A DNA stretch of 64,000 nt from Pirellulales bacterium (GTDB lineage: Bacteria > Planctomycetota > Planctomycetia > Pirellulales > JAEUIK01), in the NCBI GenBank assembly GCA_019745975.1, contig JAIESQ010000045.1, positions 62,001-126,000 of the forward strand, given 5' to 3'. The notes below the pieces were generated by a model. The model was given only the letters and a program-made list of their open reading frames with translations, made no database searches and was not told the origin of the DNA. The translations under genes were made by a program, and so were the position numbers. Below are positions 1-11,155 of the stretch, piece after piece. How positions within the stretch are numbered: the stretch's first letter is position 1; the number at the start of each line of letters is the position of its first letter.

Positions 1-285
1 TCACGGATTCACTGCGTGGCGCATTTCGACAATTCGGCGGCCAACCCCTTCAATCCCGATCCCACGCAAACCGTGCGATTTGGTGAGCAGACGTGGGAAG
101 AGATGATGGTCGGCTTCTTCACGGCGGCCAGCACCGAGGAAGACGCTGGCGAGGCCGATGAAGAGGCCGAGCACGGCGATGACGGGGATGATGGCGGCGA
201 CGATGAAAAGCCCGCGGCCGACGGCAAGCCACGCCGCCGAGGTCATTCCCCCAGCAAAGCGCTGCTCGACGCGCTACTGCCGTAG
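1..285 (+). CDS. C-terminal fragment of a copper type II ascorbate-dependent monooxygenase-like protein
   Basis: Only the last 94 codons are inside the window; the reading frame is open from base 1 and ends at TAG 283-285. The fragment begins [10 protein letters not shown] and continues through NPDP, TVRFGEQ and WEEMM. This matches by eye the end of the C-terminal domain of peptidylglycine-monooxygenase-like proteins, where the Met of the (D/E)EM motif binds the catalytic copper; planctomycetes often fuse this domain to redoxin or cytochrome domains. The last 45 or so residues are a strongly acidic, probably disordered tail. Domain order upstream cannot be seen. The opposite strand also carries an 81-codon frame here, but the family resemblance favours this strand. 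Confidence 0.72.
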   Translation, partial: SRIHCVAHFDNSAANPFNPDPTQTVRFGEQTWEEMMVGFFTAASTEEDAGEADEEAEHGDDGDDGGDDEKPAADGKPRRRGHSPSKALLDALLP

Positions 286-338
286 CAAGCTGCGTAAGGC
301 CCGCCGTGCTCAGTCGGTTACGCGCAACAGGAACGGGC

Positions 339-677
339 TTAGCGGTCGACAATCGCTTCGAGAGCCGCCACCAGCGGCGGCAAGTCCATTTGAATCGTTT
401 GCCAGACGATATCCAAGTCGATGGCGTCGTAACCGTGGATCAAGCGGTGGCGCATGCCGATGATTTGCGTCCAAGGAATCTCGGGATGTTGATCTCGGGT
501 CGCCTGGGAGAGGCGAGCGGCGGCTTCACCAATTACGGAAAGTCGCCAGGCAACCGCGGCGCCCAAATCTTCCTCATGCTCGAGGTCGTCCCGAGTGATG
601 GTCCGCGCGCGTTCCAGAACCTTGCGCGCCTGGGCGAGCATGTGTTCAAGCCGAGCGACGTCACGGGCTGCCGTCAA
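339..677 (-). CDS. hepT: HepT-like ribonuclease toxin (HEPN domain, DUF86)
   Basis: About 112 aa. The C-terminal half carries the HEPN signature RHRLIHGY (R76, H81, Y83), i.e. the RX4HXY motif of HepT toxins, which cut RNA and are silenced by AMP transfer to the motif tyrosine by the partner MntA. I chose TTG at 675-677 as the start: it gives the usual family length and overlaps the end of mntA by 17 nt, as expected for a coupled toxin-antitoxin pair. The frame stays open further upstream to 803, but that part overlaps mntA and looks non-coding. An internal ATG at residue 13 is an alternative. The motif residues are all intact, so the toxin should be functional. Confidence 0.85.
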   Translation of the reverse strand: MTAARDVARLEHMLAQARKVLERARTITRDDLEHEEDLGAAVAWRLSVIGEAAARLSQATRDQHPEIPWTQIIGMRHRLIHGYDAIDLDIVWQTIQMDLPPLVAALEAIVDR

Positions 678-978
678 ACTGCACCTCGGCCGTCGCGAGC
701 ACGTGCTGTCGAAACCCCTCGTGAAGCGACGCTCGCGTGTGCAAGTCGATTCGCCGTCCGCCGAATAGAGCGGACAGCTCCAGTTCGATCGTGCCCAGCC
801 CAATTAAGCCCGGCGTTCGTCCCGGCTCGAACTCGACCAGCACGTCGATATCGCTCGTGGGTGTGAAGTCGTCGCGCAACACCGAGCCAAACAGGGCCAG
901 CCGTCGAATGCCACGACGGCGGCACAATTCACCTAACTCGGCCCTTGGAATCTCAACGCGTTGAGCTTTGCCGATCAT
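661..978 (-). CDS. mntA: MntA-like nucleotidyltransferase antitoxin
   Basis: 105 aa minimal nucleotidyltransferase. Residues 31-45 hold the canonical GS-X10-DXD motif (G31, S32, D43, D45). In the characterised MntA/HepT systems this protein AMPylates the toxin tyrosine and so neutralises it. It starts at ATG 978 and its 3' end overlaps the toxin gene by 17 nt, antitoxin first, so the two are surely co-transcribed. Protein size and motif agree with solitary MNT antitoxins rather than larger kanamycin nucleotidyltransferases. The pair lies between a copper monooxygenase-like gene and a DUF1501 gene, with no mobile-element gene nearby. Confidence 0.88.
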   Translation of the reverse strand: MIGKAQRVEIPRAELGELCRRRGIRRLALFGSVLRDDFTPTSDIDVLVEFEPGRTPGLIGLGTIELELSALFGGRRIDLHTRASLHEGFRQHVLATAEVQFDGSP

Positions 979-1011
979 GGTGCGATTTGCTCCTGCCCTT
1001 ATTCTACCGCA

Positions 1012-2487
1012 TCACCCCAAAATCGGCCGGATCACTTCGCCCGCCACGTCGGTCAGGCGGAAGTCGCGCCCCTGAAAGCGGTAGGTGAGCCGCGTGTGGT
1101 CGATGCCCAACTGGTGTAAAAGCGTCGCGTGCAGATCGTTGACGTGCACGCGGTTCTCGGTGGCGCGGTAACCGAGCTCGTCGGTCGCGCCATAGCTGAT
1201 GCCGCCGCGGATACCGCCGCCGGCCAGCCAGATCGAAAAGCCGGCCAGGTGATGGTCGCGGCCGTTGCCTTGGGCCATCGGCGTGCGGCCGAACTCAGTG
1301 CCGAAGACCACCAGCGTGTCTTCGAGCAAGCCGCGCTGGCGCAGATCGGCGATCAAGGCCGCCGCTCCGCGATCGACTTCGGCGGCCGTGCCGGCGACGT
1401 TATCCTTCACGCCGCCGTGATGATCCCAATCGCGGTGATAAAGCTGAATGAAGCGCGCCCCACGCTCCGCGAGCCGCCGAGCCAGCAGGCAGTTGGCCGC
1501 GAAGGAACCGTCGGCCCCTTTCGTGCCATACAAGTCGAGCACGTGCTGCGGTTCGTCGGCCAGATTGACCAGCTCGGGCACGCCCGTCTGCATGCGGAAA
1601 GCCATTTCGTACTGGCTGATGCGGGTGGCGATCTCCGGATCGTCGACGACTTGGTTCTCCAGTTCGTTGAGTGCTCGAACCGTGTCGACCACGTCACGCT
1701 GCCGCGACGCGCTGACGCCAGGCGGATTGCCGACGTATAGCACCGGATCGCCCTTGCTGCGGAATTCCACGCCCTGGAACCGGCTCGGCAAAAACCCGCT
1801 GTGCCATTGGCGGGCGGCGATCGGCTGGTTCTGTCCGTGTCCGCCGGTCGAAACCATCACGACAAAGCCAGGCAGGTTTTCGACGTCGCTTCCCAGCCCG
1901 TACGTCAGCCAGGAGCCGACCGAGGGGCGGCCGGCGATCATCGTGCCGGTGTTCATGAAGGTGTGGGCTGGATCGTGATTGATGGCTTCGGTGAACATCG
2001 AACGGATGACGCACATCTCGTCGGCGGCATGCTGCCCGAGCATGGGGAAAACGCTGCTGAACTCCAGTCCCGACTGGCCGTATTTGTGGAACGGGTGCTG
2101 CGGACCGAAGCAGTTGAGCTTGGCCCCCTGCAATTGCGCGATCTGCTGTCCCTTAGTGAACGACTCGGGCATCGGCTGGCCGTGCAATTCGGCGAGTTTT
2201 GGTTTGTAGTCGAACGTTTCCAAGTGGCTCATACCGCCTGCCATGTAGAGCCAGATCAAGCGCTTGGCGCGCGGGGCGTGATGCAGCGGATCGACGACGC
2301 CGGTCCAGCGGTCTGCTTCCGACGCTTCGGAAGTCGCCGTCGCGGCGCGAGCGCCGCGCACACCCGGCGCGATTCCGCCAAGCAGCGAGACCAGCGCCAC
2401 GGAGCCGAGACCTTGTGACGTGCGCCCCAAGAACGCACGCCGCGACAGACTACTAAGCTGTCGATGGCAATCGGGGCAGTCGTGCAT
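1012..2487 (-). CDS. DUF1501 family Tat-exported protein
   Basis: 491 aa. ATG 2487 is chosen because it is followed by a twin-arginine signal (SRRAFLGR, about residues 15-22) and a hydrophobic stretch ending in an Ala-rich cleavage region; an upstream in-frame extension overlaps the preceding gene and looks non-coding. The body carries features of DUF1501, a planctomycete-abundant family with an alkaline-phosphatase/sulfatase-like fold: the LIWLYMAGGMSHLETFD segment, FGRTP and GRDHH. It starts 5 nt after the stop of the PSD1 gene, so translation is probably coupled. DUF1501 proteins are habitually paired with PSD1/DUF1549/DUF1553 proteins; no biochemical role is firmly established. Confidence 0.93.
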   Translation of the reverse strand: MHDCPDCHRQLSSLSRRAFLGRTSQGLGSVALVSLLGGIAPGVRGARAATATSEASEADRWTGVVDPLHHAPRAKRLIWLYMAGGMSHLETFDYKPKLAELHGQPMPESFTKGQQIAQLQGAKLNCFGPQHPFHKYGQSGLEFSSVFPMLGQHAADEMCVIRSMFTEAINHDPAHTFMNTGTMIAGRPSVGSWLTYGLGSDVENLPGFVVMVSTGGHGQNQPIAARQWHSGFLPSRFQGVEFRSKGDPVLYVGNPPGVSASRQRDVVDTVRALNELENQVVDDPEIATRISQYEMAFRMQTGVPELVNLADEPQHVLDLYGTKGADGSFAANCLLARRLAERGARFIQLYHRDWDHHGGVKDNVAGTAAEVDRGAAALIADLRQRGLLEDTLVVFGTEFGRTPMAQGNGRDHHLAGFSIWLAGGGIRGGISYGATDELGYRATENRVHVNDLHATLLHQLGIDHTRLTYRFQGRDFRLTDVAGEVIRPILG

Positions 2488-2492
2488 GATGG

Positions 2493-5400
2493 TCAGTTCC
2501 TCGTGACTGTCTCGTGCAAGTTCAACAGCGCTCGCGTGACGCTCGTCCAGGCGGCCAACTCGGCCGCGTCCAGTTCGTTGGGCGCCGGGTGCGCGCCGAC
2601 GGCCAAGAGCGCCGCAGTGGCCGCGGCATCGGCGCGATACTGGGCCAGGTGCGCCTCGAAAAGCGCGGCGAGCAGTTGCTTTTCCTCCGACCGAGCCGCT
2701 CGGGCCAAGAGCCGTCGCATCGCCCAATCGATCCGTTCGTCGCTGGCTGGGCCCGCTTCTCGCAAGAGCCGCTCGGCGAAGACGCGGGCGACTTCGACAA
2801 ACTCGGCGTCGTTCAATAGCACGAGCGCTTGCAGCGGCGTGTTCGAGCGCACGCGATCGGCCGTGCACTCTTCGCGGCTGGGGGCATCGAAGGCCACGAG
2901 CATCGGGTGCAAATACTGCCTCTGCCAGTGGGTGTACACGCTACGGCGATAGAGCCCGTCTCCCTGGCTGTTCTCCCACTCGCGCACCGGAAAGTTCAGG
3001 TGCGACCAGTAGCCGGTGGGCTGATAGGGGAATACGCTGCGGCCGCCGATCGAGTCGACCAGCAGCCCGCTGGCCGCCACGGCCTGATCTCGAACGATCT
3101 CGGCGTCGAGGCGGTACCGCCCCTGCCGGGCCAACAGGCGATTGAAGGGATCGCGCTGGTGCAGCTTAGGAGTGACGACCGACGATTGCCGATAGGCACT
3201 CGACGTGACCATCAGCCGCACCAGGGCCTTGATGTCCCAGCCGGAATCGATCAGCCGACCCGCCAGCCAGTCGAGCAGCTCGGGGTGGCTGGGCCAATCG
3301 CCTTGCGCGCCGATGTCGTCGAGCTTTGTTGACAGGCCAGCGCCGAAGTAGAGCTTCCACAGCCGGTTGGCCAACGTGCGCGACGCGAGCGGATTGTCGC
3401 GGGCCACGAGCCAGTTGGCGAGGTCGAGGCGCGACAATCGCCCCTCGTGAGCCAGCGGTTGGGGGAGCGCGCTGGGCACGCCCGGCTCAACCACTTCACC
3501 GCTTTCATCCATCCAGTTGCCGCGCGAGAGCACGCGAATCTCGCGCGGCTCGCGCGAGACGGTGTACAGCGTGGTGGTAATCGAACGGTTGAGGGCCTCG
3601 CGAGCCTGCTGCAACTTGGCGGCGCGCTGGCGATAGGGCTCCAGGGTTGGGGCGATCGACCGATAGTAAGCGGCCAGCTCATCGCGCTGGGCTTCGCTGC
3701 GCTGGGCCACCGGATTGGCTAGCAGATCGCGAACGTTGCGCGGCAGACCTGCGCCCGCGGCGCGCACGGGGCGGGGAGCGCTGGTCGACAACAGACGGAA
3801 CTTGCCCAGCGTGTGCTGCGTGCCAAACGCCTGGCGAAGCACGATCGTCAGCGACCCGCCGGCCGGCACGTCGAGTGCGGCGGCTCCTTCAAGTTCGAAG
3901 ACGGCGTGATTTGCCTGGCCCGCCTCGGGCAGGATCGCCCAACCCCATTTCTCGCCTTGAGCGTCGGCGTCAATGGCAGCCGCAATCTTCCAGCCACCGT
4001 GTGGGTTCGCTTTGTCTTTTTCGTCCGGCAGTTGCTCGAAGCTGGCGGTCGCCGCGCCAAAACGTAGCGGCTGCGGCTCGGCGTCGGCACTGGCTTGTAG
4101 GCTTGCTGAAACTTCGGTCAGCACGAAGTTGCCGTTGGCCGCACGCCCCGGGCCCTTCTTGGGGAGCGAGTCGTCTGGGAGTGCGTCGATGCGCAGCGCG
4201 GTGATACCGTTCAGCGGGCCAGCGATGGCGATCGTGTACGCGTCGACCGCGGCCTTGTCATCGCCGCCGGTGGCAAAGATCGATCCATCTTCAGATACGG
4301 TGAGTACCGCGTCCGCCGACGAAGTGCTCGTTTGCGGGCGCAACACGGCCCACTCGGTCGCGGGCGCGAATGTCTGTTCCCAGGCCGCTTGGGTCGCGGC
4401 CAACTCCGGAGTCGTTGTATTGAGAACCGCGTTTGCTTCGGTCAGATCCGCATCGATCCGCGCCAGCTCGGCCGATTGTGCGGCGGTGGGCACTTGCATC
4501 ACGGGGCCCCACTGCCCGGTGACATGGGCGTTGCCGTAAAAGCCCTTCTCTTCGATGTCGGCGAAGAATGCTTCAAGCCGGTAGAAGTCGCGCGTCGCCA
4601 GCGGATCAAATTTGTGGTCGTGGCATTCGCAGCATCCGAGTGTCAGTCCGAGCCAGGTGCCCCCCAAGTTGCGCACGCGCTCGGCGGCATACTTGGCCAG
4701 GTATTCCTTGTCTTGCGCGCCCCCTTCGGCAGTCATCATGCCGAGCCGGTTGTATCCTGACGCGACTTTCTGCTCGCGAGTCGCCGTGGGCAGCAGGTCG
4801 CCAGCCAACTGTTCGCGGGTGAACTGGTCGAAGGGCATATTTGCGTTGAAGGCCGCGATCACCCAATCGCGAAACGGCGACACGCTCACCGCCTGATCGC
4901 CGTGATAGCCCACGCTGTCGGCGTAGCGCACCAGGTCGAGCCAGAACATCGCCATCCGCTCGCCGAAATGGGGCGAAGCCAGCAGCCGGTCGACGAACGC
5001 TTCGTAGGAGAGCGGATCGGGATCGGCGAGAAACCGCTCCAGCTCGTGGGCCTCCAGCGGCAGCCCGACTACGTCCAGCGCTACGCGGCGGGCCAGCGTC
5101 GTTCGTTCGGCTTCGGTCGAGGGAGCCAGGCCCTGTTCGTCGAGCTTCGCGAGGACGAAGGCGTCGATCGGGTTGCGCACCCAATCGCCGCGACTGACGA
5201 CTGGCAGCGGCGGCCGCGCAATCGGCTCCAGCGACCAGTGCTTCTGGTACGCGGCGCCGGCGGCGACCCATTGGGTTAGTAATTCGAGCTCGCCGGGCGT
5301 AAGCGACTTGCCCGAATCGGAGGGCGGCATGCGCAAGCTGTCGTCACTTGAAGTAATGCGGGCGACCAAGGCGCTGGCCGCGGTGTCGCCAGGCACAATC

Positions 5401-5615
5401 GCGGTTTCGCCCGATTCGAGTTTTGCGCGGGCGTCGGGCTCGCGATCGAGCCGCAGGCCCGCTTCGCGCTTGTTGGCGTCGGGCCCATGGCAGGCGAAGC
5501 AGTTGTTCGACAGGATTGGACGGATATCGCGATTGAACTGGAAATCGGCCGCCGCGGCAGCAGCCGCGATTTGGCACGCAGGTACCGCGACCAAGACAAG
5601 GCCCAGCAGTTTCAA
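2493..5615 (-). CDS. PSD1 / DUF1549 / DUF1553 cytochrome c-domain protein
   Basis: About 1040 aa. Starting at TTG 5615 (GAGGGA ribosome-binding site 6 nt upstream) gives a good Sec signal peptide, MKLLGLVLVAVPAC and so on; a GTG 30 nt upstream is an alternative. A planctomycete-type cytochrome c module follows, with one heme site CFACH (C39, C42, H43) and a distal Met in RMPP. DUF1549 spans roughly residues 150-355 (FWLDLVRYADS, a CCECHDHKFDP segment that is a second heme-like CxxCH), a beta-rich middle region follows, and DUF1553 lies in the last 350 residues (LANRLWKLYFGAGL, AFDAPSREECT). It is periplasmic or envelope-associated and forms a two-gene unit with the DUF1501 protein. A role in redox-linked polysaccharide degradation has been suggested for such pairs but is unproven. 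Confidence 0.93.
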   Translation of the reverse strand: MKLLGLVLVAVPACQIAAAAAAADFQFNRDIRPILSNNCFACHGPDANKREAGLRLDREPDARAKLESGETAIVPGDTAASALVARITSSDDSLRMPPSDSGKSLTPGELELLTQWVAAGAAYQKHWSLEPIARPPLPVVSRGDWVRNPIDAFVLAKLDEQGLAPSTEAERTTLARRVALDVVGLPLEAHELERFLADPDPLSYEAFVDRLLASPHFGERMAMFWLDLVRYADSVGYHGDQAVSVSPFRDWVIAAFNANMPFDQFTREQLAGDLLPTATREQKVASGYNRLGMMTAEGGAQDKEYLAKYAAERVRNLGGTWLGLTLGCCECHDHKFDPLATRDFYRLEAFFADIEEKGFYGNAHVTGQWGPVMQVPTAAQSAELARIDADLTEANAVLNTTTPELAATQAAWEQTFAPATEWAVLRPQTSTSSADAVLTVSEDGSIFATGGDDKAAVDAYTIAIAGPLNGITALRIDALPDDSLPKKGPGRAANGNFVLTEVSASLQASADAEPQPLRFGAATASFEQLPDEKDKANPHGGWKIAAAIDADAQGEKWGWAILPEAGQANHAVFELEGAAALDVPAGGSLTIVLRQAFGTQHTLGKFRLLSTSAPRPVRAAGAGLPRNVRDLLANPVAQRSEAQRDELAAYYRSIAPTLEPYRQRAAKLQQAREALNRSITTTLYTVSREPREIRVLSRGNWMDESGEVVEPGVPSALPQPLAHEGRLSRLDLANWLVARDNPLASRTLANRLWKLYFGAGLSTKLDDIGAQGDWPSHPELLDWLAGRLIDSGWDIKALVRLMVTSSAYRQSSVVTPKLHQRDPFNRLLARQGRYRLDAEIVRDQAVAASGLLVDSIGGRSVFPYQPTGYWSHLNFPVREWENSQGDGLYRRSVYTHWQRQYLHPMLVAFDAPSREECTADRVRSNTPLQALVLLNDAEFVEVARVFAERLLREAGPASDERIDWAMRRLLARAARSEEKQLLAALFEAHLAQYRADAAATAALLAVGAHPAPNELDAAELAAWTSVTRALLNLHETVTRN

Positions 5616-5820
5616 GGCAAATCCCTCTTGTCGCTGTGCAAACACGGACTAGGGAAGGGCGCGGCACCCTGGAGTTAGGGTCTACAGGCCACGTTTCCCC
5701 CTCGAATATCATGCGATTGAGAGCGGGCCGCGTCGAGAGCTTTCCGCAGTCAGAGCGAAGAAAATGGCCCAACTGCTGTGCAAGAAATCGGCCGTGCCGG
5801 CCGCCCGACCGATTACTATG

Positions 5821-6993
5821 CTACGCAGCGCGTTTGTCGGGCCGGATTGCCGGCGACGAATCGCCGAGCATCCGCAGCGCGGCGTCGACCACTTGCGATA
5901 CGCTGATGTCGAGCATGCAGCGGTGATGGCCCAACGGGCAGTCGCGCGCATGACACGGCGCGCATGGCGAGGCGCGGCTGATGATCGCGTGCCTACCCCG
6001 GCGAGCGCTGGGGCGCCAGCGGCGCAAATCGGTCGGGCCGCAGAGTGCCACCAGCGGCGTGTCGAGGGCCGCGGCCAGATGCATCGGGCCCGAGTCGACC
6101 GTCATCAACAGCGCCGCCCGTGTGAGCAGGTAAGTCAACTGCCCAATCGATAACTCGCCCGCCAGGTTGATCCAACGACGATGATCGCCGCGAATCTGTT
6201 CCAGCGACGCACGGTCGGCGGCAGTACCGGTGAGTACGATTCTGGTTCCGGTGGCGACTTCCAGATGTCGCGCGACCGCGGCCCAGCGCGACGGCTCCCA
6301 GAGCTTGTTCTCGCGCTTGGCCAGCGGAGAGATGACAACGAACCGTTCATCAGTCTGCAAGCCGCGGCGCCGCAAGACCGTCGCCACCTGTGCCGCGTCG
6401 GCGGGGTTGTACCAAGGCGCGGGCCAGGTCCAGTTATCGATCGACGCGCCCAGTGCGGCGGCGAGCTCGAGCTCGTTCTCCAGCTCAGTGCGGCCGACAT
6501 CGTATTCGGCTCGCAGCGAGAGCAGGCTTGCCAGCTTGTCGCGGCGCGGTCCGCGGCGCGTGGGGGATGTCGGAAAGCCCAAGATCACTTTCGCGCCGCA
6601 GGCCAGCGCCCAAGGAATCCGTCCGCGGTCTTGCGCCGATATGACGAAGAGATCGACATGCCGACGGCGCAGCTCGCGGATCACGCGCAGTTTGTCGCGA
6701 AAACCGCTGCCGGCCACCAGCACTTCGTCGACCAGCGGCGCCCCAGTCAACAGCTCGCGCCCCGAAGTATGCTTGGCAAGCACGATCAGCCGTGCTTCGG
6801 GAAACCGCTCGCGCAGCTTCTCGAGCGTCGGCAGAAAGACCAGCATGTCTCCCAGGCATTGCTGCCGTGTGACCACGATCGTGCGCGGGGACGCCAGGAC
6901 ACGCGCGATCCGCGGATTCCGCGCGCGGCGCTCCGCGTTGGTCGTTAGCCGCCGCGCATGGTTTTGCAGGGCGACGCTGAGTGCGTGCAGCAT
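5821..6993 (-). CDS. Glycosyltransferase family 9 (heptosyltransferase-like)
   Basis: 390 aa. The start ATG 6993 has a strong GAGGGGG ribosome-binding site; frame extension upstream is not needed. The N-terminal domain opens with VTRQQCLGDMLVFLPTLE, the acceptor-side motif of ADP-heptose:LPS heptosyltransferases, and the C-terminal nucleotide-sugar domain carries ISPLAKRENKLW and the family hallmark VDSGPMHLAAAL. The tail holds a Cys-rich CAPCHARDCPLGHHRCM segment seen in several GT9 enzymes. The enzyme probably transfers a heptose or similar sugar in LPS core or glycan synthesis at the cytoplasmic face. It stands alone, with intergenic DNA on both sides, so its exact acceptor cannot be told. 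Confidence 0.9.
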   Translation of the reverse strand: MLHALSVALQNHARRLTTNAERRARNPRIARVLASPRTIVVTRQQCLGDMLVFLPTLEKLRERFPEARLIVLAKHTSGRELLTGAPLVDEVLVAGSGFRDKLRVIRELRRRHVDLFVISAQDRGRIPWALACGAKVILGFPTSPTRRGPRRDKLASLLSLRAEYDVGRTELENELELAAALGASIDNWTWPAPWYNPADAAQVATVLRRRGLQTDERFVVISPLAKRENKLWEPSRWAAVARHLEVATGTRIVLTGTAADRASLEQIRGDHRRWINLAGELSIGQLTYLLTRAALLMTVDSGPMHLAAALDTPLVALCGPTDLRRWRPSARRGRHAIISRASPCAPCHARDCPLGHHRCMLDISVSQVVDAALRMLGDSSPAIRPDKRAA

Positions 6994-7442
6994 GTCGCCC
7001 CCCTCTTGGCAACTGCTAGCGAGCGCGATTGGAAGCTGGCAGGTCGTGCTGGGCCGGTCGGCGGTGCCGGCGCGTGTGCCCAATGCGGCTCGTTGGCCGT
7101 CGTTTGGCCTTCCGATGAACCGCGGGCGGGATGGCGATGCCGCCCTTGGGCGGCGCGCGCAGCCCGCCCTGGCGGGCAACCTTAATCAAGAAATCGGTCG
7201 CAGCGATCGGGCGCCTTGAGTCGGCGAAGGGACCTGCGCCAGAGAACTTTCATCTCCAGGGAGCGGGCAAGTGCCACTCGCGACCGGTGGGCGCCAACCG
7301 CCGGCCTCTTGCCAACCCCCAACGCCTGCGTTAGCAATAGTGCCTTGGATCATGGAGATTGCCAGCTAGCACCGAACGCCGCACTGAAAATTACCTAGCG
7401 GCACCACCCGCCGCCAAGACGCGGCCGCTGACGAGGAGTGTC
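6994..7442. other. Intergenic region between divergent genes
   Basis: About 450 bases between the divergently transcribed glycosyltransferase and response regulator. It should hold both promoters. Frames crossing it look non-coding. A short GC-rich hairpin (GCCGCCC/GGGCGGC, near 7138-7158) is visible; I could not identify confident promoter boxes. Confidence 0.4.
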
Positions 7443-7832
7443 ATGACCGACGAAACGCACCAGGCCAAGCCGGGCAAGCGCATTTTGCTGGTGGACGACG
7501 ACTACGAGATCGTGGAGTCGATGCGGATCGCGCTCGAGACGCGCGGCTACGAGGTGCTCGTGGCGCGCGATGGCAATCAGGGGCTGGCGATGGCCGAGCG
7601 CGAAGATCCCGACCTGTTGATCCTCGACATGATGATGCCCAAGCGCAGCGGCTTTCTGGTGATGGAGAAGCTCCGGCGTACGCGCCCGGTGCCGCTGCGG
7701 ATCATTATGATCACGGCCAACGAAGGAAGCCGGCACAAGGCGTACGCCGAAATGCTCGGTGTCGACGACTACATCCGCAAGCCGTTCGCCATGGATCGCT
7801 TGCTGGAGAGTGTCGACAAGTTGCTAGCCTGA
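7443..7832 (+). CDS. Single-domain response regulator (CheY/REC type)
   Basis: 129 aa, a receiver domain with no output domain. The acidic pocket (DDD at residues 18-20), the phospho-acceptor D62 in LILDMMMPK, the conserved T in MITA and the lysine in YIRKPF are all present, so it should be phosphorylatable. ATG 7443 follows a GAGGAG ribosome-binding site; the frame is open upstream to 7359 without a better start. No histidine kinase is adjacent, so it is an orphan here; single REC proteins act by protein contact or in phosphorelays. The 939 bases after it are without a gene. Confidence 0.93.
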   Translation: MTDETHQAKPGKRILLVDDDYEIVESMRIALETRGYEVLVARDGNQGLAMAEREDPDLLILDMMMPKRSGFLVMEKLRRTRPVPLRIIMITANEGSRHKAYAEMLGVDDYIRKPFAMDRLLESVDKLLA

Positions 7833-8771
7833 GCGTTCAAGATGGCCGCCGCGGTCGGGCGCCGTCGCCGGATACTCGGGCCAAGGCGTGCCAGCGGCGA
7901 GTTTCGATCAGGGCACTGTCCACCCGATTCTGGCCGCTGCAAAGGCTCCCAGCACAGTCATCCCTTGGTGCTCGGGACGCAGCACCCGCGCAAAGCCTTT
8001 TCTCGGGATTGCCGTTACTAATCCTCGCCGCAGAAACGGTATAGGTCGGCCACGGCCGGGCGCCGACGGGCGCGTTACAACTTCGATATTGCCCCGGTGC
8101 GGGGTTCTAGTGATACTGGTGACTAGACACAAGATGTGTTGGATGCCGGCCGCCCGGTCGGCATTCGGCGAGCATGGAGCAGATTGCCCACGGGTTACGA
8201 CCTCATCTCCGGCCCCGACTTGCTCTTTGTCAAGTTCTCTCTGGGTGTGCCCGCGAACGACTCGCGGTGACCGAGGCCGATATTCCCGCCGGCCAAGTGC
8301 TGGCCGAGTTGTCTGATTAGATCGTGGTTTTCTGGCCTGGAAAGCCGACCTCCGAGTCGCGCGCGCGTGCGCACCCACAGCCCGCCGGCGGAGCCTGACC
8401 GTCTCGGGTCGAGAGAACCACATAGAGCGAAAGCGCGTCGGAACAGAGAGCTAATCATGTCGCATCCCGGGCCAATCAGCGACGCCTCGCGTTGACAACC
8501 GAACGCTTGGAATCTTTGCCGCGAAGCCGGCGCCGGGCCAGGTTTTTCCCGCTGCGCACTCCTCATGCGCGAGGAGGGCCCCGAACCCGGCGCGGACCTT
8601 GCGCGCGAAGACAAGCAAACGAACAGGAATAACACCACAAGCCGCGGCCCGCACTTTCGGCCGGCCGCGGCGAGCCATGCAGACGCCGGTCGGGGCAGTG
8701 CCGAGACGGGCGACTTGATTTGTCAGTCGACTCGCTCGAGCAGAAGACCGGCTCAACTGGAGAGCCCATCG
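7833..8771. other. Long gene-poor intergenic region upstream of prkA
   Basis: About 940 bases without a credible gene. Open frames exist on both strands (for example 7888-8316 plus and 8195-8638 minus) but their translations are rich in Arg, Ser and Pro with no recognisable motif, as expected from GC-rich non-coding DNA. The only recognisable element is the GGAG ribosome-binding site of prkA at its right edge. The prkA promoter and any regulatory RNA would be here; I see no clear sigma-54 or sigma-70 boxes. Confidence 0.4.
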
Positions 8772-10814
<2,043 letters not shown>

Positions 10815-10832
10815 AGACGAGGTTCGCTCACC

Positions 10833-11106
10833 GGGGACTGTCCCGAATGGCATCAAGTTAGTACTAAGTCGATTCGCCACAGGGCTGAAGCAGTGCTGTA
10901 GCAGCACGCTTGCATCAGACCGCTGTCGCGATGATTCTCGGGTTTCGCGCGCGGACATGGTTCGACGAATCTGCTATCGCAGCAATGCTTAACGAAACTG
11001 TGCACAGTATTTGCGCTTAACTTGATGCCATTCGGGACTGTCCCAATTTTGCCGCATTGGCTTGCGCGACGGTGCGCGGCACGACGGCAAAATGGGACTG
11101 TCCCCC
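10833..11106. repeat. Cluster of nested inverted repeats built on a GGGACTGTCCC core
   Basis: Four copies of a near-palindromic GGGAC(T/A)GTCCC core lie between prkA and yeaH. The unit at 10834-10860 (core plus GAATGGCATCAAGTTA) recurs inverted at 11018-11044, and the latter's core is shared with a second unit (core plus an ATTTTGCCG arm, 11034-11056) that recurs inverted at 11083-11105. The arrangement resembles REP/BIME clusters, often mobilised by RAYT (Y1-type) transposases, but no such gene is in the window. The enclosed 158 bases contain another small stem (GTGCTG/CAGCAC near 10893-10907). It could attenuate or stabilise the prkA-yeaH transcript. Confidence 0.75.
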
Positions 11107-11155
11107 TTCGGTATCACCGGAGACCGCCGCTTCAGGTAACGAATCGCAACCTGCC

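Noticed and set aside
1-246. 81-codon frame on the minus strand with a hydrophobic segment
   Set aside because: The plus strand encodes a recognisable protein end ([14 protein letters not shown]) over the same bases; the hydrophobic stretch is the mirror image of its acidic tail.
5821-7442. Idea that the GT9 gene belongs to an LPS cluster
   Set aside because: Neighbours are a PSD1 gene and a lone response regulator; no other LPS gene in the window.
7888-8316. Possible small gene in the long gap before prkA
   Set aside because: Translation lacks any motif, has unlikely Cys/Arg/Pro content and no ribosome-binding site.
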